Assembly (NCBI GenBank): GCA_045543555.1
Contig: JAZQMQ010000019.1
Span: forward strand, 1-64,000
DNA length: 64,000 nt
DNA from: Colimorpha_A sp045543555
GTDB taxonomy: Bacteria > Bacillota > Clostridia > Oscillospirales > CAG-272
Reading direction: 5' to 3'
The notes under the pieces are model-generated. The model ran no database searches. It was not told the origin of the DNA and saw only the letters and a list, made by a program, of their open reading frames with translations. Each line of letters opens with the position of its first letter. Within the stretch, counting starts at the first letter, position 1. A program made the translations under genes and the position numbers. Shown piece by piece: positions 26,418 through 35,487 of the stretch.

Positions 26418-27428
26418 ATGCCTTGCGTTTCGGTTATAATTCCCGTTTATAAAGTTGAAAAATATCTTAACCGTTGCGTTGACAGCGTTCTTAACCAGAC
26501 GCTGAGCGACATTGAGATCATACTCGTTGACGACGGCTCGCCCGACGACAGCCCCGAAATATGCAATTCATATCTTTCCGACAAAAGAGTTGAGGTAATT
26601 CACAAGCCAAACGGCGGTCTTTCATCGGCAAGGAACGCGGGACTTGATATTGCACGAGGAGACTACGTATTTTTCCTCGACTCTGACGACTGGCTTGATA
26701 ATAACGGGATTGAGATCCTTTATAACAAGGCAAAGGAGACGGGAGTTGATTTCGTCCGCTATCGCGCAGTACGCTCAATGTGGCCAGATCTTCCCGAGGG
26801 TGCTCCGTTTCTATTTGGTGAAGGTAACGATTTAAGAGAAGGACTGCTCGTAAAGGAAGATATTGAAAGGGATATTTTCCCGAGGCTTATCGCAACGCCT
26901 GAGCTTGACTACGGTCCAATTCTCAGCGCTTGCATGGGTCTTTACAGGACGGAATTTCTGAAATGCAACGGCATCCGATTTGATGAAAGAGTTAAAAACA
27001 GCGAGGACGTTGTCTTCAGTGCGCAGACCGTTATTTGCGCAAATTCCATTTACTACATTGACCGCGCGGGCATATACCACTATTTCTACAATCCCGATTC
27101 AATCTCAAAATCATTCCGTCCCGAGAGAATAAATGCATTCAAGACACTCATTGACGTATGTTATGAGCAGTTCGGAAACGTAAATAACGGCTATTTTAAA
27201 AAGCAGATCGAAATTCTACATTGGCACTGTATTTTAAACTGCCTTTCGGAAAGAAGATTCGTTGACGACTATGGGCAGAGGCTCGGCTTTATCAAACAGA
27301 TCTTAAACGATCCGTTTGTAAAATCCGCAAATCTCTTTACTCCCTTTAAGCTCAAGGTCTCATTCAGAACGAAATGTCTTATGCTCTGTGTCAAGCTTCG
27401 TCTCGGCACGATAATTGCGAGGAACTGA
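26418..27428 (+). CDS. Glycosyltransferase family 2
   Basis: 336 residues. GT-A fold N terminus VSVIIPVYKVEKYLNRCVDS, ILVDDGSPDDS, NGGLSSARNAGLD and the metal-binding DxD in YVFFLDSDDWLD. The C-terminal 110 residues are helical and basic with no membrane helix. Transfers a sugar from a nucleotide donor, probably to a surface polysaccharide. The second glycosyltransferase begins one base after its stop, so they form a two-gene operon. RBS AGGAGG lies before the ATG. Confidence 0.92.
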   Translation: MPCVSVIIPVYKVEKYLNRCVDSVLNQTLSDIEIILVDDGSPDDSPEICNSYLSDKRVEVIHKPNGGLSSARNAGLDIARGDYVFFLDSDDWLDNNGIEILYNKAKETGVDFVRYRAVRSMWPDLPEGAPFLFGEGNDLREGLLVKEDIERDIFPRLIATPELDYGPILSACMGLYRTEFLKCNGIRFDERVKNSEDVVFSAQTVICANSIYYIDRAGIYHYFYNPDSISKSFRPERINAFKTLIDVCYEQFGNVNNGYFKKQIEILHWHCILNCLSERRFVDDYGQRLGFIKQILNDPFVKSANLFTPFKLKVSFRTKCLMLCVKLRLGTIIARN

Positions 27429-27429
27429 T

Positions 27430-28398
27430 ATGAAACCACTGATCAGTATTGTAATTCCTGTTTATAACGGTGAGAATACTCTTGACCGATGCATCGGCTC
27501 GGTTCTTTCACAGTCGTATGAAGATTATGAAATGATCCTTGTTGACGACGGATCGACTGACAATTCATTTTCGGTTATTTCAAAGTATGATGACAAGAGA
27601 ATAAGGTATGTGAAAAAGGAAAACGGCGGTGTTTCGTCGGCAAGAAATCTCGGTATCGAGCTATCAAACGGTAAATACGTTCTTTTCCTCGATTGTGACG
27701 ATGAGCTTAATTGCGGCGCTCTTGAAAAATATGCCTCAATTGCTGAAAGTACCTCCTCTGACGTTATATCAACTGCGATCAGAGTAAGAAAAAACGGTGA
27801 AAATTGCTCTGTTATCGGTTTTGATAGCGATAGAGTTTTCAAAGAGGATGTTTTTTCGCATCTGCTGATCTCTTCCGATAAATTCGGCTATGCGGGCGGA
27901 AAAACAGTTAAGCGTTCCCTAATCGTCGATAACGGCTTACGTTTTGAAACAGAAATGAAAACACAGGAGGATCTTTCATTCCTTCTCGATTGCTATTTTC
28001 TCGGTGGATCATTTGCTTTTTCGTCCTTTGAAGGATATATTTACGATATTCAGCACGAACAGCGGTCAATCCCTCTTTCCGACAATATCAATAACAGAGT
28101 GAAGGCAATCCTGCTCGCGGAAAAGAAGTCAGGAACAGATAAAGAAGCCCTGACAATCGCCGCCGACAGAATACTACACACGGTTTATTCCTATTTGTGC
28201 TATACCCAAAGCAAGGATGAAATTCATTCTTTAATTACACCTGTTTGTCAAAACAAAGACATCAAAGAAGCCTTAAAATATCGCACGCCTGATTCTAAAT
28301 ATGAATTTATCGCTTCAGCGATTATTTCTTCGAATCTTTCTAAAATTGTCCGTAGATTCGTTTTCAGGGCAAAAATCAAAAAGTTAATAGGAAGATAA
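27430..28398 (+). CDS. Glycosyltransferase family 2
   Basis: 322 residues from ATG 27430, just after the previous stop at 27428; the frame reaches back into that gene but has no better start. Motifs: ISIVIPVYNGENTLDRCIGS, ILVDDGSTDNS, NGGVSSARNLGIE, DxD region VLFLDCDDELN. It is a sister of the upstream enzyme in layout, yet the C-terminal halves differ, so they probably add different sugars to the same glycan. A strong terminator follows directly. Confidence 0.92.
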   Translation: MKPLISIVIPVYNGENTLDRCIGSVLSQSYEDYEMILVDDGSTDNSFSVISKYDDKRIRYVKKENGGVSSARNLGIELSNGKYVLFLDCDDELNCGALEKYASIAESTSSDVISTAIRVRKNGENCSVIGFDSDRVFKEDVFSHLLISSDKFGYAGGKTVKRSLIVDNGLRFETEMKTQEDLSFLLDCYFLGGSFAFSSFEGYIYDIQHEQRSIPLSDNINNRVKAILLAEKKSGTDKEALTIAADRILHTVYSYLCYTQSKDEIHSLITPVCQNKDIKEALKYRTPDSKYEFIASAIISSNLSKIVRRFVFRAKIKKLIGR

Positions 28399-28437
28399 AA
28401 GCAAAACGCTTTCGATTGAAAGCGTTTTGCTTTTTTA
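28397..28437. terminator. Bidirectional terminator
   Basis: AAAAGCAAAACGCTTTC (28397-28413) and GAAAGCGTTTTGCTTTT (28419-28435), a 17-bp stem that overlaps the stop codons of both convergent genes. Confidence 0.85.
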
Positions 28438-29730
28438 TAGATCGTTCTTTATCAGATCCTCAAAGGATTCTCTCTTTATAACTGTTTTAACTTCGTCGTT
28501 CGTTACAGCCACAACCTCAGGTCGAGGAATTCTATTATAGTTGCTTGCCATCGAATAGTTATAAGCACCTGTAACCAGCACTGCAAGTATATCTCCTCTT
28601 ACCGCTTTGGGAATAAGCACGTTTTCCTGAAGAAGATCTCCGCTTTCACAGCAGCGTCCCGCAACTGTGCAGAGAAAATCTGCCTTATCATTCATTCTTG
28701 ATGCAAGGCATACCGTATAATCAGAGCCGTAGAGAGCGTATCTCGGGTTATCGGGCATTCCGCCGTCAACAGATACGTAGTTTTTGAATCCCGGTATTTC
28801 CTTGGTTCCGCCGACTGTATAAAGAGTGAGGCAGGTATCGGCAACTATGCTTCTGCCCGGCTCCATCAGAATTGTCGGACGAACGATACCGCTTTCGTTT
28901 ACCTCTTGGTCGATGAACGATGCGATTCTCTTTATTGAATCCTCGACGTCGATTATCGGCTGTGACTCTATATATCTTACGCCAAAGCCACCTCCAAGAT
29001 TGAGAATTCTCGTGTTAAATGCGAATTTTCTTTTTATATGGGAAATATAGGATATCATTATTCTTGCGCCGTCGGTAAATGGCTCGATATCGAATATTTG
29101 TGAGCCTATATGACAGTGGAAGCCATCGAGACGCACGTTTTTCTTTCCGAGGGCGTACTCTACCGCCGCGTCTGCCTGACCCGTTTCGATAGCAATGCCG
29201 AATTTACTGTCCACCTTGCCCGTTACGACCGCCGCAAAGGTATGTGGGTCGATTCCGGGGGACAAGCGAAGGAGTATTGGCTGTATCTTGCCCATCTCCG
29301 CGGCAATTTTATCGATTGAATCAAGCTCTGTCAGATTATCTACGACGAAATGACCTACGCCGCTTTCGATTCCGTAGCGTATGTCGAAGTCTGTCTTATT
29401 ATTTCCGTGAAAATATGCCTCCGACACGTCAAATCCCGCTGCAAGTGCGGTATAAAGCTCGCCCGAGGAAACAAGGTCGATACCCATTCCTTCCTCACGG
29501 CACAGACGGTAGATATATTTGCAGGAAAACGCTTTGGAAGCAAACAGGGGATGCGAATCTCCGCCGAAGCATTTCTTCATGGCAGATATATACGTCCTCA
29601 TATTGTTTCTTACGCGCTCTTCATCGAGCACCATAAGCGGTGTTCCGAACTTGGATACAAGCTCGACCGTGTCCTCACCTGCTATCGTAAGGTGATTCTT
29701 TTCATTTATGCCTAAATTACTGTGAAGCAT
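28435..29730 (-). CDS. lysA: Diaminopimelate decarboxylase
   Basis: 431 residues. Fold III PLP enzyme: FGTPLMVLDEERVRNN, PLP Lys in HPLFASKAFSCKYI, GIDLVSSGELYTAL, HCHIGSQI, LNLGGGFGVRY, EPGRSIVADT and CESGDLLQENV (the trans active-site Cys-Glu-Ser). Converts meso-diaminopimelate to lysine and CO2. Last gene of dapA-dapB-lysA, 3 bases after dapB, so it lies under the lysine riboswitch upstream of dapA. Confidence 0.96.
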   Translation of the reverse strand: MLHSNLGINEKNHLTIAGEDTVELVSKFGTPLMVLDEERVRNNMRTYISAMKKCFGGDSHPLFASKAFSCKYIYRLCREEGMGIDLVSSGELYTALAAGFDVSEAYFHGNNKTDFDIRYGIESGVGHFVVDNLTELDSIDKIAAEMGKIQPILLRLSPGIDPHTFAAVVTGKVDSKFGIAIETGQADAAVEYALGKKNVRLDGFHCHIGSQIFDIEPFTDGARIMISYISHIKRKFAFNTRILNLGGGFGVRYIESQPIIDVEDSIKRIASFIDQEVNESGIVRPTILMEPGRSIVADTCLTLYTVGGTKEIPGFKNYVSVDGGMPDNPRYALYGSDYTVCLASRMNDKADFLCTVAGRCCESGDLLQENVLIPKAVRGDILAVLVTGAYNYSMASNYNRIPRPEVVAVTNDEVKTVIKRESFEDLIKNDL

Positions 29731-29733
29731 AGC

Positions 29734-30462
29734 TTAACCCTTCATCATTTCCTTCATTGAATACATTCCCGCGCTCTTTCCGACCATGTATTCCGCAGCC
29801 TTGAGAGCACCGTCGGCAAAGAGTGCGCGGTCAAACGCCTCGTGCTTCAGAGTTATTCTTTCGTTATCTGTGCAAACGCAGACCTCGTGAATGCCGACGA
29901 TATTTCCCATTCTCATGGCAGAAATTCCGACTTCATTCTTCTCGCGCTTACCGTGTCCGCTTCTTCCGTTATTTGCAACAGCGTCGGGACGGACTTCCTT
30001 TACGGCGTCGAAGAGCATAAGTGCCGTTCCACTGGGAGCGTCGACCTTCCTGTTGTGATGAGTCTCAACTATCTCAACATCGGCGTCGGGAAATGCGGAG
30101 ACGACAGCTTTAACGGTATTACAAAGAGTTGCGATACCAATCGACATATTACCCGAATAAAATACAGCAGTTTTCTCGGATGCGCGCTTAATTATCTCCT
30201 TTTCCTCGGGGGTGTGACCTGTGGTACAGATGACAGCGGGAATATTATGCTCCGCTGCATAGCCAACGACCTCTTCGGTAAGGGTATGGAATGAGAAATC
30301 TATTATTACGTCGGCGTTGACGGTTACGTCATTTATACTTTTGCTCGCCTCATCGCCGTTACTGAATGCGTCCACCGGAATCGTGGTATAGCCCGCTTTA
30401 TCAAGCAAAGCTCTAACATGGCCTCCCATTCTTCCGAGAGCGCCTACAAGGATAACTTTCAC
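29734..30462 (-). CDS. dapB: 4-hydroxy-tetrahydrodipicolinate reductase
   Basis: 242 residues. N-terminal NAD(P)-binding KVILVGALGRMGGHVRALL, VIIDFSF, VICTTGHT, YSGNMSIGIA and the catalytic HHNRKVDAPSGTAL. Reduces hydroxy-tetrahydrodipicolinate in the lysine and peptidoglycan pathway. Slightly shorter than the 260-270 usual in proteobacteria but typical of Clostridia. It sits between dapA (25 bases) and lysA (3 bases). Confidence 0.95.
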   Translation of the reverse strand: MKVILVGALGRMGGHVRALLDKAGYTTIPVDAFSNGDEASKSINDVTVNADVIIDFSFHTLTEEVVGYAAEHNIPAVICTTGHTPEEKEIIKRASEKTAVFYSGNMSIGIATLCNTVKAVVSAFPDADVEIVETHHNRKVDAPSGTALMLFDAVKEVRPDAVANNGRSGHGKREKNEVGISAMRMGNIVGIHEVCVCTDNERITLKHEAFDRALFADGALKAAEYMVGKSAGMYSMKEMMKG

Positions 30463-30486
30463 GTTTATTCTTCCTTTTCGGTTATT

Positions 30487-31377
30487 TTAAAGGGCAATTC
30501 CCGCCGCCTTCATTGCGCGGATGAGCTTTTCCTCGTTGGCCTCCTCCATAGGATAGAGGGGGGAACGGAGAACGTTTTCAGTGTAACCCATTCTTGCCAT
30601 TGCCGCCTTTACGGGAATGGGGTTGACCTCGCAGAAGAGGGATTTTACGAGGGGGATATACTTAAGCTGAAGCTCGGTTGCCGCCTTGAAATTGCCATCA
30701 AGAGCATAGCGGCACATCTGTGCGGTCTCGCGGGGGAGAAGATTTGAAAGTACCGAAATAACACCCTTTCCGCCGAGGGACATGATGGATGTTATCTGGT
30801 CGTCGTTACCGCTATAGATGTCGAGCTTGTCTCCAACAAGCGCAAAGGTCTCGGTTATCTTACTGAGGTTGCCATTTGCTTCCTTTATAGCTACAATATT
30901 GGGATGATCGGCAAGAGCCACATAGGTCTCGGGCTCAAAGCCTACGCCCGTTCTTGAGGGAACGTTATAGAGGATTATGGGCTTATCGGAAGCGTCTGCA
31001 ATTTCGGTGTACATTCTGACAAGACCCTTCTGGGTAGTCTTATTGTAATAAGGGGTCACAACGAGAAGCGCATCCGCACCTGCATCGCAAGCGTGCTTTG
31101 TCAGTCCTATAGCGTACGCGGTGTCGTTACTGCCCGCACCTGCGATTACGGGCACTCTGCCATTTGTCTGCTTAACGACAAAGGAAATGCAATCCTTATG
31201 CTCGTCATCGGTAAGGGTTGATGCCTCACCGGTGGTTCCGCAAACTACAAGAGCATTTATTCCGCTTTCGATCTGAAACTCAACGAGCTCCGCAAACTTA
31301 CCGTAGTCAACGTTACCCTTGCTGTCGAATGGGGTTATAAGGGCGGTAGCCGCTCCTTCAAATACTGTCTTTTTCAT
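30487..31377 (-). CDS. dapA: 4-hydroxy-tetrahydrodipicolinate synthase
   Basis: 296 residues. Class I aldolase barrel: FEGAATALITPFDSKGNVDY, GTTGEASTL, VTPYYNKTTQKGL, the catalytic Tyr in ILYNVPSRTGV, Schiff-base Lys in VAIKEANGN and SGNDDQITS. Condenses pyruvate with aspartate semialdehyde, the committed step to lysine and diaminopimelate. First gene of the operon; RBS AAAGGATG precedes the ATG and a terminator closes the riboswitch leader just upstream. Confidence 0.96.
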   Translation of the reverse strand: MKKTVFEGAATALITPFDSKGNVDYGKFAELVEFQIESGINALVVCGTTGEASTLTDDEHKDCISFVVKQTNGRVPVIAGAGSNDTAYAIGLTKHACDAGADALLVVTPYYNKTTQKGLVRMYTEIADASDKPIILYNVPSRTGVGFEPETYVALADHPNIVAIKEANGNLSKITETFALVGDKLDIYSGNDDQITSIMSLGGKGVISVLSNLLPRETAQMCRYALDGNFKAATELQLKYIPLVKSLFCEVNPIPVKAAMARMGYTENVLRSPLYPMEEANEEKLIRAMKAAGIAL

Positions 31378-31399
31378 TTTTCTTCATCCTTTCAAAATA

Positions 31400-31433
31400 T
31401 AAAATAAAAACACCCGAACAACAGTCCGAGCGT
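31400..31433 (-). terminator. Riboswitch expression-platform terminator
   Basis: On the minus strand ACGCTCGGAC pairs with GTTCGGGTGT (three G-U pairs), followed by TTTTATTTTATATTTT. It lies between the lysine aptamer and dapA, so lysine binding is expected to favour it. Confidence 0.75.
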
Positions 31434-31472
31434 CAGATGAATACAAAGCACAAGGGTACTCTGCCCTTCTTT

Positions 31473-31652
31473 GTGAAACATATAACGCTCCGCCGTTTTC
31501 TACGGCGACAGTTCAGCAAATGTTATTTGAAGAACCAAGACAGGACGGCATCTCTGTCTTTCGGCGGCTTCACCTTTTACAAAAACGCCCTGTGCCACGG
31601 GGCTTTTTTGTTTTTGCTACTCTTTTCTGCCGCGCCTTTACTATGTTCGATA
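31473..31652 (-). ncRNA. Lysine riboswitch (L-box)
   Basis: On the minus strand the conserved elements appear in order: a P1 5' arm GAACATAGT, AAAGGCGCGGCAGAAAAGAG (the AGAGGCGC-type box), AAAAGGTGAAGCCGCCGAAAG, then GAACTGTCGCCG with GGCGGAGCG, and the P1 3' arm TATATGTTTC. This matches the L-box consensus. It stands 96 bases upstream of dapA with a terminator between, so it should shut off dapA-dapB-lysA when lysine is plentiful. The ends are estimates from the P1 helix. Confidence 0.88.
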
Positions 31653-31654
31653 GT

Positions 31655-31683
31655 ATTCTACCATATGATTTCGGCTATGTCAA
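31655..31683 (-). promoter_or_regulatory. Promoter of the riboswitch-dapA-dapB-lysA operon
   Basis: On the minus strand TTGACA (31683-31678), 17-base spacer, TAGAAT (31660-31655), immediately before the aptamer. Confidence 0.85.
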
Positions 31684-31860
31684 TAGGGGATTTAAAAATA
31701 AAATACGAGAAGTCGGACAGATAATGAATTCCCGTGGGAATTTCAGGGGAAACAAATGAAAACTCGGTGTTAATTTTGAGGGAGAATCGCGGGACGACTT
31801 TTTTGATCAAAGGTGATATCCTATTATTGCCGCAAGCGATACGGCAAGAAAGGAGAAGAA

Positions 31861-33078
31861 ATGTTCAGCGAGAAACAAAAGCTATATCTGAAAAACGCAA
31901 ATCACCGTTGGAATATCAAAACGGGTGCTACGCGTTCCGGAAAAACCTACTGTGATTACTTTGTTATTCCAAAAAGGATCAGGGCGTGCAGGGGCGAGGG
32001 TCTTATCGTGCTTATCGGAAGCACCGTTTCGACACTTTGCAGAAATATTCTCGATCCTATGCGAAGCATTTGGGGAGAATATTTCGTCGGGAAGCCCGGA
32101 GGAAACGATACCGTGATGCTGTTCGGAAAGAAATGCTGGCTTATAGGCGCTTCGCGATCCGATCAAGCAGCCAAGCTTCAGGGAAGCGGGATCGAATATG
32201 CATACGGTGATGAGATTACTACGTGGAGCGAAAATGTTTTTCAGATGCTCAAAAGCCGTCTTGACAAGGACCATTCTGTTTTCGACGGTACCTGCAATCC
32301 CGAGGGGCCTGAGCATTGGTTCAAAAAATTTCTCGACAGCGACGCTGACATTTTTCACCAAAGCTACGTTATAGATGATAATCCCTTTCTCAGTCCAAGC
32401 TTCATATTGTCACTCAAAAAGGAGTACGAAGGTACGGTCTACTACGACCGATATATTATGGGCAAATGGAGAGCGGCTGAGGGTATCATTTACAGACGCT
32501 TTGCCGATGATCCGAGCGGCTTTATAATACCGCGGGACGACGAAAGGTTAAAAGGTCTTTCAAAGGTGACCGTCGGAGTTGACTTCGGCGGAAACAAGAG
32601 TGGCTCTGCCTTCGTCGCCTGCGGAACGGTAGGTAACTACGAAAGTATCACGGTGCTCAGCTCCGAGCTTCACCGTGATCTGATCGATTCGGATATGCTC
32701 GGAGAACGCTTCTGCGATTTTATTGAATCTGTGGAAGCACTTTACGGAAGCGTTGATGCGGCGTACTGTGACAATGCAGAGCCAATACTGATAAGAAGTC
32801 TGAAAAAGACCGCAAGAAACAGAGGACTTACGGTATCGGTGCGGCTCGCTAAAAAATCCTCCGTTAACGACCGTATAAGGCTCGTTTGCCGCCTTATGTC
32901 GCAAAAACGCTTCTTTCTTACAGATCAAGCGTCGAGTGTCAAGGACGCTCTGATGAGTGCGGTTTACGATAGCGCGGGAATTTCCGACACCCGTCTTGAT
33001 AACGGAACGTCGGATATCGACTCACTTGACGCACTTGAATACTCTATTGAGCGTGACTCAATGAAGCTTATCGGTTAA
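31861..33078 (+). CDS. Phage terminase large subunit
   Basis: 405 residues from ATG 31861 (RBS AAAGGAG). ATPase domain with Walker A GATRSGKT and Walker B-like EYAYGDEITTWSENVFQML, a coupling motif FDGTCNPEGPEHWFK, then a nuclease domain opening with KVTVGVDFGGNKSGSAF and containing AYCDNAEP and DSLDALEYSIE acidic residues. This is the PBSX/Terminase_3-type packaging motor. It opens the phage cassette. No small terminase is encoded before it: the 480 bases upstream hold the dap leader and no gene. Confidence 0.9.
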   Translation: MFSEKQKLYLKNANHRWNIKTGATRSGKTYCDYFVIPKRIRACRGEGLIVLIGSTVSTLCRNILDPMRSIWGEYFVGKPGGNDTVMLFGKKCWLIGASRSDQAAKLQGSGIEYAYGDEITTWSENVFQMLKSRLDKDHSVFDGTCNPEGPEHWFKKFLDSDADIFHQSYVIDDNPFLSPSFILSLKKEYEGTVYYDRYIMGKWRAAEGIIYRRFADDPSGFIIPRDDERLKGLSKVTVGVDFGGNKSGSAFVACGTVGNYESITVLSSELHRDLIDSDMLGERFCDFIESVEALYGSVDAAYCDNAEPILIRSLKKTARNRGLTVSVRLAKKSSVNDRIRLVCRLMSQKRFFLTDQASSVKDALMSAVYDSAGISDTRLDNGTSDIDSLDALEYSIERDSMKLIG

Positions 33079-33183
33079 GACCCAAAACGGTATTACCGTG
33101 TCCGCCTGCCGTGGCGTAAATACGGCGTAAAACACACGCTAATATATATTTTCAAACTATTTTTAAAACAAAGGAGACAAAAA

Positions 33184-34071
33184 ATGAACGAACTCAATTA
33201 CGCAAAAACATATTCCGAAGCACTTGCACAGGCATTCCCCTACGCGCTGAATTTCGGTGCGCTTTACGCAACCCCCAACAACGGAAGATATCGCTTTAAG
33301 GGCGGCAAGACCGTCGAGATCCCCGTCATTAACACTACGGGCAGAGTTGATTCCGACCGTGACACGATGGATCCTCTCGTAAGAAATTACGAAAACACTT
33401 GGGAAAGCAAGGAGCTGACCAATCAAAGAAAGTGGTCTACACTTATTCATCCTGCAGACGTTGATCAGACCGATTACGCTGCAACCATCTCGAAGATCAC
33501 CTCGGTCTTCAATAATGAACATAAGTTCCCCGAAATGGACGCTTACACCGTTTCGAAGATCTATTCCGATTGGACCGGTCTCGGAAAGAGTGCAGTTTCT
33601 GTTTCTCTCACCGCAGAGAATATCCTCTCCACCTTCGACGACCTTATGGCTGATATGACAGAAAAGAGAGTTCCCGTATGCGGACGTATACTCTACGTTA
33701 CCCCAGCGGTAATGAAGCTTCTCAAGGCCTCCTCCGCTATTGGCAGAAGCCTTAACGTAAAGACCGAAAGCGGTCAGATCAACCGCACCGTTACCATGCT
33801 TGACGGTGTGACTGTTGTTGAAGTTCCGGCATCTCTTATGAAGACGAGCTACAGCTTTGAAAACGGTTGGGCGGTTGCAGGAAATGCTGCACAGATCGGT
33901 ATGCTTCTCATTCATCCCGAGTCTGTAATTACCCCCGTAAGCTATGAATTTGCCTGCATTGATGAGCCCTCTGCAGCAACAGGCGGCAAATATGCTTATT
34001 TTGAGGAAAGCTTTGAGGACGTTTTTGTTCTCAACCGACGCGCAGACGGTATTGCATTCGTCCTCAACTGA
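33184..34071 (+). CDS. Major capsid protein (HK97-fold type, probable)
   Basis: 295 residues. N-terminal arm followed by VEIPVINTTGRVDSDRD, VDQTDYAATIS, a helical mid region KTESGQ and a C-terminal domain with RILYVTPAVMKLLKASS, VTVVEVPASLM and NGWAVAGNAAQIGMLLIHPE. This E-loop/P-domain pattern is that of clostridial phage coat proteins. Its position between terminase and portal is out of the usual order (terminase, portal, scaffold, capsid). A good RBS AAAGGAG lies before the ATG. A 28-bp palindrome follows the stop. Confidence 0.8.
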   Translation: MNELNYAKTYSEALAQAFPYALNFGALYATPNNGRYRFKGGKTVEIPVINTTGRVDSDRDTMDPLVRNYENTWESKELTNQRKWSTLIHPADVDQTDYAATISKITSVFNNEHKFPEMDAYTVSKIYSDWTGLGKSAVSVSLTAENILSTFDDLMADMTEKRVPVCGRILYVTPAVMKLLKASSAIGRSLNVKTESGQINRTVTMLDGVTVVEVPASLMKTSYSFENGWAVAGNAAQIGMLLIHPESVITPVSYEFACIDEPSAATGGKYAYFEESFEDVFVLNRRADGIAFVLN

Positions 34072-34088
34072 TCTATTCTCAAGTAAAC

Positions 34089-34116
34089 TGCGGGATGCCG
34101 AGCTCGGCATCCCGCA
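34089..34116. other. Perfect 28-bp palindrome after the capsid gene
   Basis: TGCGGGATGCCGAG and CTCGGCATCCCGCA are adjacent, giving a 14-bp stem with no spacer (a tetraloop in RNA). The next plus-strand bases are AAAATC, so it is a weak terminator. It could stabilise the upstream capsid mRNA 3' end or cut downstream expression. Confidence 0.75.
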
Positions 34117-34146
34117 AAATCAAAATACAATATCGGAGGTACAGTT

Positions 34147-35487
34147 TTGAAAATACAGAACGCCATATATAATTTTTTGAGCAGGAACCGTGAAAAGCTC
34201 AATTCCGAGGGCATTTCCGAATCCGAGATAAGTACAGAATTGAACCGTATTGCGTACAGCTACGACATTTATTGCGGAAGGGCGCCTTGGACAAAGTGCG
34301 GAAAAAGCTCACTCAACCTTGCATCAGGCATTGTGTCGGAGCTATCAAGGCTTACATTGACGGAATTTGAGCTTCTATACGGTAATGAAGCTCAGGACCT
34401 TATGCTGAAAAAGGTTTTTGACGGCTTTGAAGGACGAGTAAGAGAAAGCGTCGAAGCCGCTTGTGCAACCGGCGGTGTGATCTTCAAGCCATATTTCGAC
34501 GGCAATAAGCTCGGCATTGAGACTATCCTTCCTTTAAATTTTATTCCCCTCGGTTATGACGGAAACTGTAACATAAACGAATGTGCGTTTATTTACAGGG
34601 CTTCCTGCGGTGGCAAGAAATACGTTCGTATCGAGGAGCATACAAGAAAGGGAGATAAATACGTAATAACAAATAAAGCCTTCTCAAACGACGGCAACTT
34701 GACCCCCTGCCCTCTGAGCATCGTTGATGATTGGAAAAAGATCTGTCCTTACTGCGAGATTAAGGGCCTGAGGAAACCGCTTTTTTCATATTTCGGTATT
34801 CCGGGCGGAAATTTCGGGGCACAATGCGGATTTCTCGGTGTTCCCGTTTTCAGACGTGCAGAGGAGCTTATCAAGGAAGCTGACAAGCAGTTTGAACGTC
34901 TGATCTGGGAGTTTGAAGGCGGAGAGCTTGCCATAGATGCAAGTGAAGATGCTTTCAGAACAGGCAAGGACGGTAAGCCTCATTTACCTACGGGAAAGGA
35001 ACGACTGTACCGCACAAATGCTCTTGACGCTTGCTGCTCCTCAAACGAGCTGCTTAAGGTATTTTCTCCCGACCTGCGCGACAGATCCATAATTAACGGT
35101 CTTAACAGGATCGTTATGTTTATCGAGGATGCCTGCGGGATCGCCAGAGGAACCTTTTCAGATCCTTCAGAGGTTGCAAAAACCGCAACAGAGGTGAGAG
35201 CATCAAGACAGAGGACGTATTCAACCGTAAGAGCGATCCAGTCGTCGCTCGAGCGAGCACTTTACGAGCTGCTTGATGCGGTAAATTCCATTGCGTATCT
35301 TTACGGAATATGGAGAAAAGGCGCTTCTTTCTCTGTTTTTATGGGTGACGGAGTGCTTAACGACGAGGAAAGTGTAAAGCAATCGCAGAGAGAGGACGTA
35401 AAATACGGCATATTATCCGCCGATGAATTTAAAGACCGTTGGTACGGCAATATGACAGGAGGTAAACATGAAAAGAGAATTTCTTGA
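34147..35487 (+). CDS. Phage portal protein
   Basis: 446 residues starting at a TTG (34147) with RBS GGAGGT six bases upstream. Portal features: an N-terminal helical arm, ETILPLNFIPLGYDGN, LIKEADKQFERLIWEFEGGE, GIARGTFSDPSEVAKTATEV (the conserved portal loop around the channel helix) and a long helix RALYELLDAVNSIAYL. The portal forms the dodecameric packaging ring. Its end overlaps the scaffold gene start by 20 bases. Rich in cysteine for a portal. Confidence 0.85.
   Translation: MKIQNAIYNFLSRNREKLNSEGISESEISTELNRIAYSYDIYCGRAPWTKCGKSSLNLASGIVSELSRLTLTEFELLYGNEAQDLMLKKVFDGFEGRVRESVEAACATGGVIFKPYFDGNKLGIETILPLNFIPLGYDGNCNINECAFIYRASCGGKKYVRIEEHTRKGDKYVITNKAFSNDGNLTPCPLSIVDDWKKICPYCEIKGLRKPLFSYFGIPGGNFGAQCGFLGVPVFRRAEELIKEADKQFERLIWEFEGGELAIDASEDAFRTGKDGKPHLPTGKERLYRTNALDACCSSNELLKVFSPDLRDRSIINGLNRIVMFIEDACGIARGTFSDPSEVAKTATEVRASRQRTYSTVRAIQSSLERALYELLDAVNSIAYLYGIWRKGASFSVFMGDGVLNDEESVKQSQREDVKYGILSADEFKDRWYGNMTGGKHEKRIS

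Noticed and set aside
31437..31955. Small plus-strand open frames
   Set aside because: They lie over the lysine riboswitch and terminase start region on the other strand and have no RBS.
33163..34110. 315-residue minus-strand open frame
   Set aside because: Antisense of the capsid gene; the plus frame has a good RBS and phage context.
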